Below are positions 37,531-47,090 of a DNA stretch of 64,000 nt, in pieces. This DNA is from Heterodera schachtii (Eukaryota; Nematoda; Chromadorea; Rhabditida; Heteroderidae), in NCBI GenBank assembly GCA_023374025.1, contig SIJG01000013.1, positions 1,124,602 to 1,188,601 on the forward strand, given 5' to 3'. The notes beneath the pieces were generated by a model. The model did no database searches. It was not told where the DNA came from and saw nothing but the letters and a program-made list of their open reading frames with translations. Positions within the stretch are counted from its first letter, which is position 1, and each line of letters begins with the position of its first letter. The translations under genes and the position numbers were made by a program.

Positions 37531-37802
37531 GAACAAGCGAGAAATATGGAGATGAATTACAATTTCAAATAAATGTGTTGTGTGATTTTGTCCTTTTTTT
37601 CTGAAATTGTCCTGATTCGGATGGATTCGTATTTCTAACACATTTTATTTCAAAAATTTATACTAATTTGATTAAAACAAAAGCTTTTGTTAAATCTGTT
37701 TTTTAAATAATTTATAATATGCTCATTAAACCAAAATCTAGAAAAAATAGTCAAGTTTAACAAAAAAATTTTTTAAATGTTTTTCATAAATTACTCAAAA
37801 AC

Positions 37803-38926
37803 GGTGTGTGGACATTTCGCCAACTGGACATCTCGCCAACTGACACTTCTCCAACTGACATCTCGCCAACTAAGCCAAATTCAGACGTTTCGCCAACTCA
37901 CCCAAAAAATGACATTTTGCCAACTAAGCCAAATTCGGACGTTTCGCCAACTAAGCTAAATTCGGACGTTTCGCCAACTGACATTTCGCCAACTAAACTA
38001 AAATAAATTTTTTAGTCATATATTGATTTAATGATAATAAAAATTATATAAATGTGTATATGCTCTCTTAAAAATTCAGAGCAGTGAATTTTCTATTTCT
38101 TCGGACAGAGAATCAGAATCCTGTGTACATTTCGGTAAAAACTCAACTCGTTTTCGGCCAACTCGTTTTTGTATCGACTCGTTTTTGGCCCAACTCGTTT
38201 TTATTACTCCAACTTCAGGATGTAATAAAAAAAATTTTCTTCAAAAAAAACTAAGTTCGAAAAGAAAGTTAGAAAATTCGGATTTTAAAATTTCCTAAAT
38301 TTTGGTCTTAAGCTATTAAAACCACTTAAAATGACATAAAAAGTTTTCCCGAATTAAAATAGGTCAAAAAATTTTGAAATTTAACCGATTTGGCCTAGAT
38401 TTTCGTGTGTTTCGACCCAAAAAAAGAGTTGGGCCAAAAACGAGTCGATACAAAAACGAGTTGGCCGAAAACGAGTTGAATGTCGTCCGTACATTTCATG
38501 TCAGAACAGAACCGAATGAATTGTTTTTTTGCCGGGCCGATGATACGTAGGGATTCTGATTCTCTCATCAAAGAAATACAGTCACTGCGATGAATTGATA
38601 AGTGATATGATAAGCAGAAAAATCACTGAGAGCCCTGGTTTTCATAGATACACATTTGTATTAAATTATATTACTATTCTAGTGCAAAAATTTTTTTTTA
38701 GAGTAGTTGGCAAAATTAGTTGGCGAAACGTTCAATTTTGGGTGAGTTGGCGAAACGTCCGAATTCGGCTTAGTTGGCGAGATATCCAGTTGGCGAATTG
38801 TCAGTTGGCGAGACGACTAGTTGGCGAAAGGTCAGTTGGCGAAATGTCATAATTATGGTTAGTTGGCGAAACGTCCGAATTTGGCTTAGTTGGCGAAATG
38901 TCCAGTTGGCAAAATGTCGTCGTGCC
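37803..38926. mobile_element. Foldback (MULE-like) element, 1124 bp, with 9-bp target duplication
   Basis: Bounded by the direct repeat CTCAAAAAC at 37794-37802 and 38927-38935. Ends are GG...CC; the terminal arms are made of many copies of a TTCGCCAACT / AGTTGGCGAA motif spaced by GACATTTCGCC and TCGGACG phrases, in opposite orientation on the two sides. Inner arm text (TTCGGACAGAGAATCAGAATCC and its complement) continues the inverted repeat. A second element sits in the loop. No transposase is present. Confidence 0.88.
38134..38488. mobile_element. Nested foldback element, 355 bp, with 9-bp target duplication
   Basis: Inserted in the loop of the larger element and bounded by GTACATTTC at 38125-38133 and 38489-38497. 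The inverted ends consist of an ACTCGTTTTCGGCCAACTCG-like series on the left and CGAGTTGGCCGAAAACGAG on the right. It starts GG and ends CC like its host element, so both probably belong to the same superfamily. Confidence 0.85.
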
Positions 38927-39089
38927 CTCAAAAACTGTCAAATTTAAAAAAACAATTATTTTTATGCACAATTTTTAGGGGAATTTGTGTTAAGGCTGGC
39001 ATTCAACATACGCAGCTTTCATGTTGCACAAATGAAATCAGACTTCTTTCTGCACAACATAATTCAAATGATTGTGTCGACTAGAGGGC

Positions 39090-39660
39090 GTGATTTTGAG
39101 AAAATACGGATCAGGATCAGGATTACGGACTAAAAATCCGGAAAACCCGTACTCCCTAAAAATCCGTATCCAGGAAACAATGCAGATCCGTATCGGAGCA
39201 GGACAAAACGTCGTCGGCCGAATTTTTGGACCATAACTTTTTTCTTTTCTCAACCAAATTAAACATTCTTGTTATTATTCGAAAGCATTTGAAAAACGCT
39301 ATTAAATAGCAAATTTTCAAAAAATTTTTATTCATGCACAATTTTAAATTTTAAATAATACGGACGAAATAAACGGCCGTATTCTGTCTTTGCCGAATTG
39401 ACCAAATTACATTTTGATTTTTGGGAGTTTTTTTTTTACATATTTGTACAAAACTCAGACAAATTTAAAAAATATATATATATTATTTAAAAACGATAAA
39501 CAATATGATTTGGTTAGTTAATTAATTTTATTTTGCAAATTTATGTTATTAAAAAGCAGCAAAATTAAATTATTTATGCAATTTTTATAAAAAAAAATAA
39601 TTCAACAAAATAAATTCTTGGTCTTAATAATAAAAAAAAAGAATGAATTGGATAATTTAT
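39090..39660. other. Repeat-rich flank with segment duplicated at 40080-40450
   Basis: Includes a CCGTATC/GGATCAGG minisatellite-like patch (39100-39205) and a stretch (about 39290-39540) whose phrases TTTTGCCGAATTGACCAAATT, TTTTTGGGAGTTTTTTTT and ATATTTGTACAAAACTCAGA recur at about 40310-40440 and, more diverged, near 46165 and 47575. This is the duplicated downstream flank of the helix-turn-helix gene family. Confidence 0.6.
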
Positions 39661-39880
39661 TCATTTTAAAATTAATTGTTTCTTCCATTTACTAGTTGTG
39701 TATTGGCTAATTCCAATTTTCTTGCAAATTTCGGCATAGTTTTGGTACCATTCTTTTTTCGAATAATTTCTTTTTTGTTTATATTCATTTTTCATTTCAA
39801 TATATTTCTGTACAATTTCTAATTTTTCTTCATCAGTTTTATTTCTTTTCTGATTAAGCCCTAATTCTTTAATCCTAATA
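39661..39880 (-). pseudogene. 5'-truncated copy of the secreted helix-turn-helix family
   Basis: An open minus-strand frame without a start: IRIKELGLNQKRNKTDEEKL, then a complete second repeat with EWYQNYAEICKKIGIS and SKWKKQL, ending in TGA at 39661. The signal peptide and first repeat are missing, and there is a stop where the third repeat would begin. Confidence 0.8.
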
Positions 39881-40448
39881 AATGAATTAATCGTGTATTA
39901 TTTTAACAATTTATTTTAAATAAATATTAAATAACTGTAACTGATATTTCGTTAATTCATATTAATTTTCAATTTATAAAATAGAATTGCTTTATTTTTA
40001 TAATATGATTTACAATTGTCTTATTAATTGTTTTAAATAAAATATTTATTTCCATTTATAGAATGATTTTCGCAGATTTTTGGACGCTATTAAACAGCAA
40101 ATTTTCAAAAATTTTTATTCATTCACAAAAAATCAGGGCAAAAAATTTTTTAAAGACATTTTTAAATTTGAAATAATACGGACGAAATGGCATATCCACT
40201 CGTACGAAAACGGCCGTACGAAAATGGCCTGGCCCCCCGGAAACAGGGATACGCCCAACCCATCCCCGCCTGGGACGGGGCTGAAAATACGCCCTTAAAA
40301 ATCAATCTTTTGCCGAATTGACCAAATTACATTTAGATTTTTGGGAGTTTTTTTTACATATTTGTACAAAACTCAGACAAATTTAAAAAAATTATATTAT
40401 TTATAATGATAAACATATTTGTCGATATGATTTGGTTAGTTAATCAAT

Positions 40449-41145
40449 TTCTCTCATGCAAAATTTCAAAAAATTTCGTTAAATTTCAAAAAAGTTATGT
40501 TAAAGCATCATAACTTTTTTTCTCAGCTGGCTAAATTCGAAATCCTTACATTTTAGAAGCTGTTAATAATCTGTTTCTAACCGATTGTAGAACATTTAAA
40601 AAAGTTACAACATGAATACTGCACAAAAGTCTGAATTTTTGCATATTTTTACTTATAACTTTTTTACATGTCGGTATATCTTTGTGTTTTTTGGAAAGCC
40701 AATAGAGCTTGTTAAGAGCTTTCGAATGACAGGAAATTTGTTGGATTTGGTCAACAAAGAAAACAGTTATGATGCTCTAAACTTGTCTCAGACTAAACCG
40801 GCCAGACTGAACTGTCCGATTCCGCATAAATTTGACTAAGTTTGAAAAAAATCATTTTTGAATAATTTTGAATAATTTATTCTATTCTGCTGATGATCAA
40901 AATTGTAATGAAAGTAGGGAAAAATAAATATTTTTGATCAGTAGGATAAAAATGTTTATTTAATCGTGGAATTACTTTATTTTTTTTATTTAATTACTTA
41001 CAATCTTCTTAAAATTATTTATTCTGAGAAAACATATTAAATATATATGTATTTGCCATGAATGATATGCTGTCAAATTAAATAATAAATTCATTTTTTT
41101 AATATTTTAAATTTAATTTATTTTTTAGAATATCTTATCTTTACA
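40449..41145 (+). promoter_or_regulatory. 5' flank, type 1, of the secreted helix-turn-helix family
   Basis: The last roughly 260 bases before the ATG (from GATGATCAAAATTGTAATG at 40893) are conserved before other family starts: again at 43530-43787, at 62445-62692 and, on the minus strand, at 57563-57840. Shared blocks are GAAAGTAGGGAAAAATAAAT, GATAAAAATGTTTATTTAAT, TATTTATTCTGA, a TATATGTATTTGC phrase and TTTTTAGAA(T)ATCTTATCTTTACA just before the ATG. The conserved TTTTAG some 17-19 bases upstream of ATG could be a trans-splice acceptor. The upstream part (40449-40860) is duplicated at 42543-42792 plus 43400-43500. Confidence 0.6.
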
Positions 41146-41697
41146 ATGAAATTATGGCTATTATTTGTTTTAATTATATTTTTGATCATCAAATTTGATC
41201 AAATTAAAACAGAAAAGAAAAAATTGCAACAAAAATCATTTGATGAAATATTTGGAGAAAAATGGGAAGAAAAAGAAGAAGAAAAACGAAATGAACTCAA
41301 AAAACGAGAAATAATTAGAACATTCAACAAAATAAAAGAGAAAATAAAGGGAAAAGGAAGAAAATATTCGACAAAAGAATGGAATAAAATTGAAAGAAAA
41401 ATAGCGAAAAAATTTTGGACAAATCGCCAAGATATTTATAAATGGATTAAAGAACTTGGTCTTCACCAAAATATAAATAAATGTTACAAATCGAAAACTG
41501 ATGAAGAAAAATTTGAAATTGTGCAAAAATTCATTAAAATGACAAATGAATACAAACAAAACAGAAAATATTCTAAAAATGAATGGCAACAAAATTATAA
41601 AGAAATTTGCAAGAAAATTGGAGTTTGTTGGGGAACAATTGAGAAATGGAAGAAACAATTTGGCATAAGCAATAAAAGAATAACGGAGGAAGAATAA
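41146..41697 (+). CDS. Secreted helix-turn-helix family protein, copy A (lost third repeat)
   Basis: Single exon, 183 aa. Signal peptide-like start MKLWLLFVLIIFLIIKFDQI, then the family linker KKLQQKSFDEIFGEKWEEKE, then a basic segment. Repeat 1 has RKIAKKFWTNRQDIYKWIKE (84-106); repeat 2 has ICKKIGVCWGTIEKWKKQFG (152-174). The frame stops at EEE, where relatives have a Lys codon; the DNA beyond (to about 41832) still encodes a diverged third repeat with a second in-frame stop, so the protein is truncated by nonsense mutation. N-terminal 160 residues match the gene at 46413-47090 essentially exactly. Expression cannot be judged from sequence. The function is unknown; helix-turn-helix similarity is by eye. 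Confidence 0.75.
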   Translation: MKLWLLFVLIIFLIIKFDQIKTEKKKLQQKSFDEIFGEKWEEKEEEKRNELKKREIIRTFNKIKEKIKGKGRKYSTKEWNKIERKIAKKFWTNRQDIYKWIKELGLHQNINKCYKSKTDEEKFEIVQKFIKMTNEYKQNRKYSKNEWQQNYKEICKKIGVCWGTIEKWKKQFGISNKRITEEE

Positions 41698-42002
41698 ATG
41701 GAAAAAATGAAAATTTATTGGAAAATAAAAAGTGAAAATCCAAAAATGAGTGAAAAAGAAATTGCTGAAAAGATATAAGTTCCAATACGAAATATTCAAA
41801 GATGGAAAGCCAAATTTGGAGAAGCGCACTAATGGAGAAGAAATGAAAATCAAAAAAATGGGATAAGAAAGTGTCGAAAATTCAGAAATCGTAATTTATG
41901 AAATTTTAAACGACTAAAAACTCAAAAGGAACCAAACAATTTTTTTCGCTAATTTTTGGAAAATTTGCGAGCTTTTCATAAAAATCCAATTGCCTTCTAA
42001 AA

Positions 42003-42405
42003 TTGAAATTTTTCTTTTCCAAATTTGGTGGCTTTCCAGCTGTAAATGTTCTTCGCCGAAGTGTTTATCATTTTGGCAATTTTCCGATCACTAATTTTTG
42101 GACATTCTCTTTTTATTTGCCAATATATTTTCATTTTTTCCATTTTTTCTTTTTCCGTTATAAATTTTTACAACGAATGTCAAATTGTGTCTTCCATTTC
42201 ATAATTGTTCCATAACTTACTCCGATTTTCATAAAAATTTCGGCATAATTTTGTTGCCATTCTTCGCTTGAATATTTTCTTTTTTGTTTAAATTCGTTTT
42301 TTCATTTCAATGAATTTTTGTACAATTTCTAATTTTTGTTCATCAGTTTTTGATTTATAGCTTTTATGATTTGTTGATTAAGTCTCAATTCTTTAATCCA
42401 TTTTT
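42003..42405 (-). pseudogene. Decayed fragment of the secreted helix-turn-helix family
   Basis: On the minus strand, recognisable family text from WIKELRLNQ, through EWQQNYAEIFMKIGVSYGTI and IYWQIKRECPKISDRKIAKM to the end of a third repeat, broken by frameshifts and stops. The signal peptide and first repeat are absent. Confidence 0.75.
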
Positions 42406-42542
42406 GAATGGCTAATGAATGATATCAAGATAACTTTATTTTGTTCGTTCTGAGAAAGCTTTAATCAAAATTTTCATCATCAAAAATTATTTTTGGTCTA
42501 TGAAAATTTTTAGTTAAAAATTATTTTTATTTTCTTGTTTCT

Positions 42543-43805
42543 ATCTCATGCAAAATTTCAAAAAATTTCGTTAAATTTCAAAAAAGTTATGTTAAAGCAT
42601 CATAACTTTTTTTCTCAGCTGGCTAAATTCGAAATCCTTACATTTTAGAAGCTGTTGATAATCTGTTTCTAACCGAATGTAGAACATTTAAAAAAGTTAC
42701 AACATGAATACTGCACAAAAGTCTGATTTTGCATATTTTCACTTAGAACAGAAAATTTGTTGGATTTGGTCAACAAAGAAAACAGTTATGATTAGGGCTT
42801 CCATTTTTAGGCAAATGCCTAAAATTTTTGCGCACTTAATACGCATAGATAAGCACGAAAAAAGCATTTTCCGCTTGGTTTGGGGTGTCTATGATGAGTT
42901 TTATAATGCCTATTTTTGCCTATTTTGGACTTTTTGTGCTTAATGCCTAAATGCCTATTTTTGTGCCTATTTCGCCATTTTTGGCGCCTTTTTCAAGATT
43001 TTCTTTAAAAATTCTTAACAAAATGCAACAAAAATGAAACTTACACCCCTAAGAATCGACCCGAAAATTTTTCAAAAAATACACCCCCTAAGAATTGAAA
43101 AAATTTTCAGAAAAATTGATCCGCAAAATTCATTATTTTTTCTTAATAAAAATTTTTGGATTAAAAAATGTCCTTATTCGAAAAAACTTTAAAACAATTG
43201 AAATATAAGCAAAATTAAGTTTTTTGATTAAGTTTTTACGTGATTTGCTACCTAAAAAGCATTAATAAAAAATTGTTTTTTGCCTATTTTTGTGCCTATT
43301 TGGGGATTTTTGTGCCTATTTAATGCCTATTTTGCGATTTTTTTATGCCTTTTTAGGTGCCTATTTCGCGATTTTTTGTGCCTAAAAATGGAAGCCCTAG
43401 TTATGATGCTCTAAACTTGTCTCAGACTAAACCGGCCAGACTGAACTGTCCGATTCCGCATAAATTTGACTAAGTTTGAAAAAAAATCATTTTTGAATAA
43501 TTTTTGAATAATTTTATTCTACTCTGCTGATGATCAAAATTGTAATGAAAGTAGGGAAAAATAAATATTTTTGATCAGTAGGATAAAAATGTTTATTTAA
43601 TCGTGGAATTACTTTATTTTTTTTATTTAATTACTTACAATCTTCTTAAAATTATTTATTCTGAGAAAACATATTAAATATATATGTATTTGCCATGAAT
43701 GATATGCTGTCAAATTAAATAATAAATTCATTTTTTTTAATATTTTAAATTTAATTTATTTTTTAGAATATCTTATCTTTACAATGAAATTATGGCTATT
43801 ATTTT
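42543..43805 (+). repeat. Duplicate of the 40449-41160 flank, truncated after the first codons and split by a transposon
   Basis: The sequence from TCTCATGCAAAATTTC to ATGAAATTATGGCTATTATTTT repeats 40449-41165, with an internal deletion of about 90 bases near 42735 and an inserted element at 42793-43399. It breaks off 22 bases into the family coding region and joins a different family flank (43806 on). Confidence 0.85.
42793..43399. mobile_element. Non-autonomous hAT-like element, 607 bp, 8-bp target duplication
   Basis: Terminal inverted repeats TAGGGCTTCCATTTTTAGGC and GCCTAAAAATGGAAGCCCTA are perfect over 20 bases. The element is flanked by GTTATGAT at 42785-42792 and 43400-43407. The uninterrupted paralogue at about 40760-40775 reads AACAGTTATGATGCTCT and shows the empty site with a single copy. 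The interior is full of TGCCTATTT(TTG) subterminal repeats in both orientations, and no transposase frame is present. An 8-bp duplication and a YAGGG end fit the hAT superfamily. Confidence 0.93.
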
Positions 43806-44503
43806 AAAGCTGAAAATTAATTTGTTTTGTCGTCGCATTTTTCATTCCTATTTAGTGATTTAAAAAAAAAGAAAATTTTATAAAATTCAATTTATGTGTT
43901 TAACCGTAAATATTGCTTTTTTTTAAATTTTCAATAATTCCTTATATTCTTCATTGTGAATTTCTGTTAAATTTTTAATTTGTTTTTCATCTTTTTATCG
44001 TATTATTAGTTTAATCCAAGGCCGATGAGATCGGCGAGAATTGTTTGTGAGATGAGACAACGTAAATTGCTTAAATAATGGCCAGCCAATCGTTGTTCAA
44101 ACTGCGAATGTTTGGCACAAAAATTGGCCAAATTTGATCAGGCCAAAATTTCCCAAAATGGCTGATCATTAATTTCATTCTAAAACAATTTTTGGCCATC
44201 ATTTTTTAATATTCCCTTTTTATTTTTCATTAAATTTTTTAATTCTTATTTTTCAAATGTGTTCTGATTTTTCACATTTGTCCTGAGTATATGAATTCTG
44301 TATGATTTTTTGGATGCAAATTAATGTAAAATATTTCTTATTTTTGATGAAAACATTTATTGGTAATTGTCATTACTTTTTTGATTGTCCTGACTTTTTG
44401 TAACCAATCCAATGAAATAAATTTTCATTTTCTTTATTTATTAAATAATATAGCAAAAATTTAATAATTCCATCATCAGTAATAATTAACAAGCTAATTG
44501 AAA
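43806..44503 (+). promoter_or_regulatory. 5' flank, type 2, of the secreted helix-turn-helix family
   Basis: About 700 bases nearly identical to 58352-59049, ending directly at an ATGAAATCATTTG start in both places. A diverged part also precedes the fragment at 61261. It carries the phrase CCAAGGCCGATGAGATCGGC and no feature I can name. It differs entirely from the type 1 flank. Confidence 0.6.
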
Positions 44504-45171
44504 ATGAAATCATTTGTTTTATTATTTTTAATAATTTTTTTGTCCAACAAAATTGATAAAAAGCAGGTCAGAAAAGAAAAACTTCAACAAAATTCATTTG
44601 ATGAAATATTTGGACAAAAATGGGAAGAAAAAGAAGAAGAAAATTTGAAAGAAAAAAAATAATTGTAAAATTTTATAAAATAAAAGAGAAAATTAAGCAA
44701 AAAGGAAGAAAACACTCAAAGAATGAATGGAATAAAATTAATTCAAAAATAGCGAAAAAATTGGGGACAAATCGTAAAAACATTTATGAATGGATTAAAG
44801 AATTGGGGCTTAATCAAAGAATCTATAAATGCTATAAATTAAAAACTGATGAAGAAAAATTTGAAATTGTGCAAAAATTCATTAAAATGACAAATGAATA
44901 CAAACAAAACAGAAAATATTCTAAAAATGAATGGCAACAAAATTATAAAGAAATTTGCAAGAAAATTGGAGTTAGCCGTTCAGTAATTGAAAAATGGAAG
45001 AGAAAATTTGGGATTTACACTAGAAGAATAATGGAGAAAGAAAAAATGGAAAAAATGAAAATTTATTGGAAAATTAAAAAAGAAAATCCAAAAATTAGTG
45101 ACAAAGAAATTGCAAAAAGATTGAAAATTCACCAAAATAGCATTTCAAAATGGAAGAAACAAACAATGTAA
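44504..45171 (+). pseudogene. Secreted helix-turn-helix family, copy C (frameshifted)
   Basis: Opens with MKSFVLLFLIIFLSNKI and the linker LQQNSFDEIFGQKWEEKEEE, then a deletion near 44640-44660 shifts the frame and gives a TAA. The other frame continues to 45171 with all three repeats intact: SKIAKKLGTNRKNIYEWIKE, ICKKIGVSRSVIEKWKRKFG and KEIAKRLKIHQNSISKWKKQ. A shortened product could start inside the second frame but would lack the signal peptide. The 3' part is the source of the C-terminal half of the gene at 46413-47090. Confidence 0.85.
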
Positions 45172-45244
45172 AGATGAAAATATTTATTACGAATCAAGAA
45201 TTTATTTTGTTGAATTATTATTTTTTTTTTATTAAAATTGCATA

Positions 45245-45385
45245 AATAATTTAATTTGGTTGCACAAAAGTCTGAATTTTTGCATATTTTTACTTATAAC
45301 TTTTTTACATGTCGGTATATCTTTGTGTTTTTTGGAAAGCCAATAGAGCTTGTTAAGAGCTTTCGAATGACAGGAAATTATTTGG
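45245..45385 (+). repeat. Third copy of a flank segment
   Basis: The stretch GCACAAAAGTCTGAATTTTT through GACAGGAAAT repeats 40620-40738 closely. It marks another rearrangement joint between gene-family flanks. Confidence 0.8.
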
Positions 45386-45429
45386 TTGCACTTTTTTCAT
45401 CAAAAAAATTAATATAAATAAGATATATT

Positions 45430-45749
45430 CTAAATTATCCGAATTGATGAACTCGTTCGAAGTTATGTTATTTTCTTCCATATATTCGCACAAGTTTTAG
45501 GCACGGGACGACACTTCAATGCATGGCACGGGAGGAACATTTAATAATAATGCCGCACAACAACAACAGCAACAACAGCCATACGGTATGGAGATGAATT
45601 ACCGTATCAAGAATATGGAACAAAGACGGTCTAATCGTGTGGACCCAATGGCACCGGGACAAAATCAGCCGGCACAAATCCCGGTCCTCGAAGTTACGCC
45701 AGTTGAGAATGTAAACGGCAGGCCCGGAACATCGATGGCACGCTACTGA
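45430..45749 (+). pseudogene. Duplicated last exon of the seven-transmembrane receptor
   Basis: Close match to the last exon of the receptor gene (37231-37530), including the Gln-rich tract, [23 protein letters not shown] and the terminal MARY with stop at 45749. A TTTAGGCACGGG replaces TTTTCGGCACGGG, giving a stop or shift, and the upstream exons are missing, so this is a partial copy. Confidence 0.88.
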
Positions 45750-45960
45750 GATGAAACGAGAAATTTTGAGATGAATTACTTTCAAACAAATTCTGATTTG
45801 TCCTTTTTTTCAGAAATTTTAAGCACAATTTTGGAGGGAATTTGTTATTAAAATTGAAAAATATTAGAAAAGCTTACCCTGTCGCCGTTCCCCGTTTATC
45901 CGACCCCCGGAAACAGGGACACCCGAAACCCATCCCCGCTTGGAACGGGGCTGAAAATAC

Positions 45961-46152
45961 GGTGATGTGACTTTTGCGGCGCTGACTTTTGCGGCGCTGA
46001 CATTTGCGGCGCCCAGCCAAAGCGACACTTGCGGCGCCGACTTTTTTTGGCACTTCAATAATTAATGCTCAAAAATTAAATCTCGAACACCCTTTTGTTT
46101 TCCTTATGGTCATAAGAAATTCTTTTCAAAAATTAATAACGAACCACTGATC
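45961..46152. mobile_element. Short insertion with GCGGCGC repeats, about 192 bp
   Basis: Lies between GAAAATAC at 45953-45960 and 46153-46160. The paralogous sequence at about 40286-40300 (GGGGCTGAAAATACGCCCTT) has one copy and no insert, so this is an empty site. The insert starts GGTGATGTGACTTTTGCGGC and contains four TTGCGGCGC(C/T)GAC units. Only one end has a repeat structure, so it may be a truncated member of the same GG-ended class as the foldback elements. Confidence 0.65.
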
Positions 46153-46412
46153 GAAAATACGCCCCCCTAAAAATAAGTTTTTTGCCGAATCGACCAAATG
46201 ACATTTGATTTTTAGGGACCTATGTTTAAAAATTAAAAATGTTAGTAAAAGTCCTTTATCTCATATGATTGACTATTTGAGTTAATTAGTTTTATTTTGC
46301 ATATTTAGGTAATTTAAAAAGCAACCAAATTAAATTATTTATGCAATTTTAATAAAAAAAAAATAATAATTCAACAAAATAAATTCTTGATTCGTAATAA
46401 ATATTTTCATCT

Positions 46413-47090
46413 TTACATTGTTTGTTTCTTCCATTTTGAAATGCTATTTTGGTGAATTTTCAATATTTTTGCAATTTCTTTGTCACTAATTTTTGGATTT
46501 TCTTTTTTAATTTTCCAATAAATTTTCATTTTTTCCATTTTTTCTTTCTCCATTATTCTTCTAGTGTAAATCCCAAATTTTCTCTTCCATTTTTCAATTA
46601 CTGAACGGCTAACTCCAATTTTCTTGCAAATTTCTTTATAATTTTGTTGCCATTCATTTTTAGAATATTTTCTGTTTTGTTTGTATTCATTTGTCATTTT
46701 AATGAATTTTTGCACAATTTCAAATTTTTCTTCATCAGTTTTCGATTTGTAACATTTATTTATATTTTGGTGAAGACCAAGTTCTTTAATCCATTTATAA
46801 ATATCTTGGCGATTTGTCCAAAATTTTTTCGCTATTTTTCTTTCAATTTTATTCCATTCTTTTGTCGAATATTTTCTTCCTTTTCCCTTTATTTTCTCTT
46901 TTATTTTGTTGAATGTTCTAATTATTTCTCGTTTTTTGAGTTCATTTCGTTTTTCTTCTTCTTTTTCTTCCCATTTTTCTCCAAATATTTCATCAAATGA
47001 TTTTTGTTGCAATTTTTTCTTTTCTGTTTTAATTTGATCAAATTTGATGATCAAAAATATAATTAAAACAAATAATAGCCATAATTTCAT
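46413..47090 (-). CDS. Secreted helix-turn-helix family protein, copy D (intact, mosaic)
   Basis: Single exon, 225 aa, ATG at 47090. Signal peptide-like MKLWLLFVLIIFLIIKFDQI, linker KKLQQKSFDEIFGEKWEEKE, basic segment, then three repeats: RKIAKKFWTNRQDIYKWIKE (84-106), ICKKIGVSRSVIEKWKRKFG (152-174) and KEIAKILKIHQNSISKWKKQ (204-223). Each repeat ends in a W(K/I)K motif typical of the recognition helix end in transposase-like and Pipsqueak-like helix-turn-helix folds. The first about 160 residues equal copy A (41146) and the rest equals copy C (to 45171), including the 3' flank. It keeps only about 40 bases of the conserved 5' flank. The function is unknown; it is predicted to be secreted and strongly basic. 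Confidence 0.8.
   Translation of the reverse strand: MKLWLLFVLIIFLIIKFDQIKTEKKKLQQKSFDEIFGEKWEEKEEEKRNELKKREIIRTFNKIKEKIKGKGRKYSTKEWNKIERKIAKKFWTNRQDIYKWIKELGLHQNINKCYKSKTDEEKFEIVQKFIKMTNEYKQNRKYSKNEWQQNYKEICKKIGVSRSVIEKWKRKFGIYTRRIMEKEKMEKMKIYWKIKKENPKISDKEIAKILKIHQNSISKWKKQTM

Noticed and set aside
41236..41853. Long minus-strand frame opposite copy A (205 codons), and similar frames opposite other family copies
   Set aside because: Phe-rich antisense shadow of a Lys-rich coding frame; the plus-strand frame has the conserved signal peptide and repeats.
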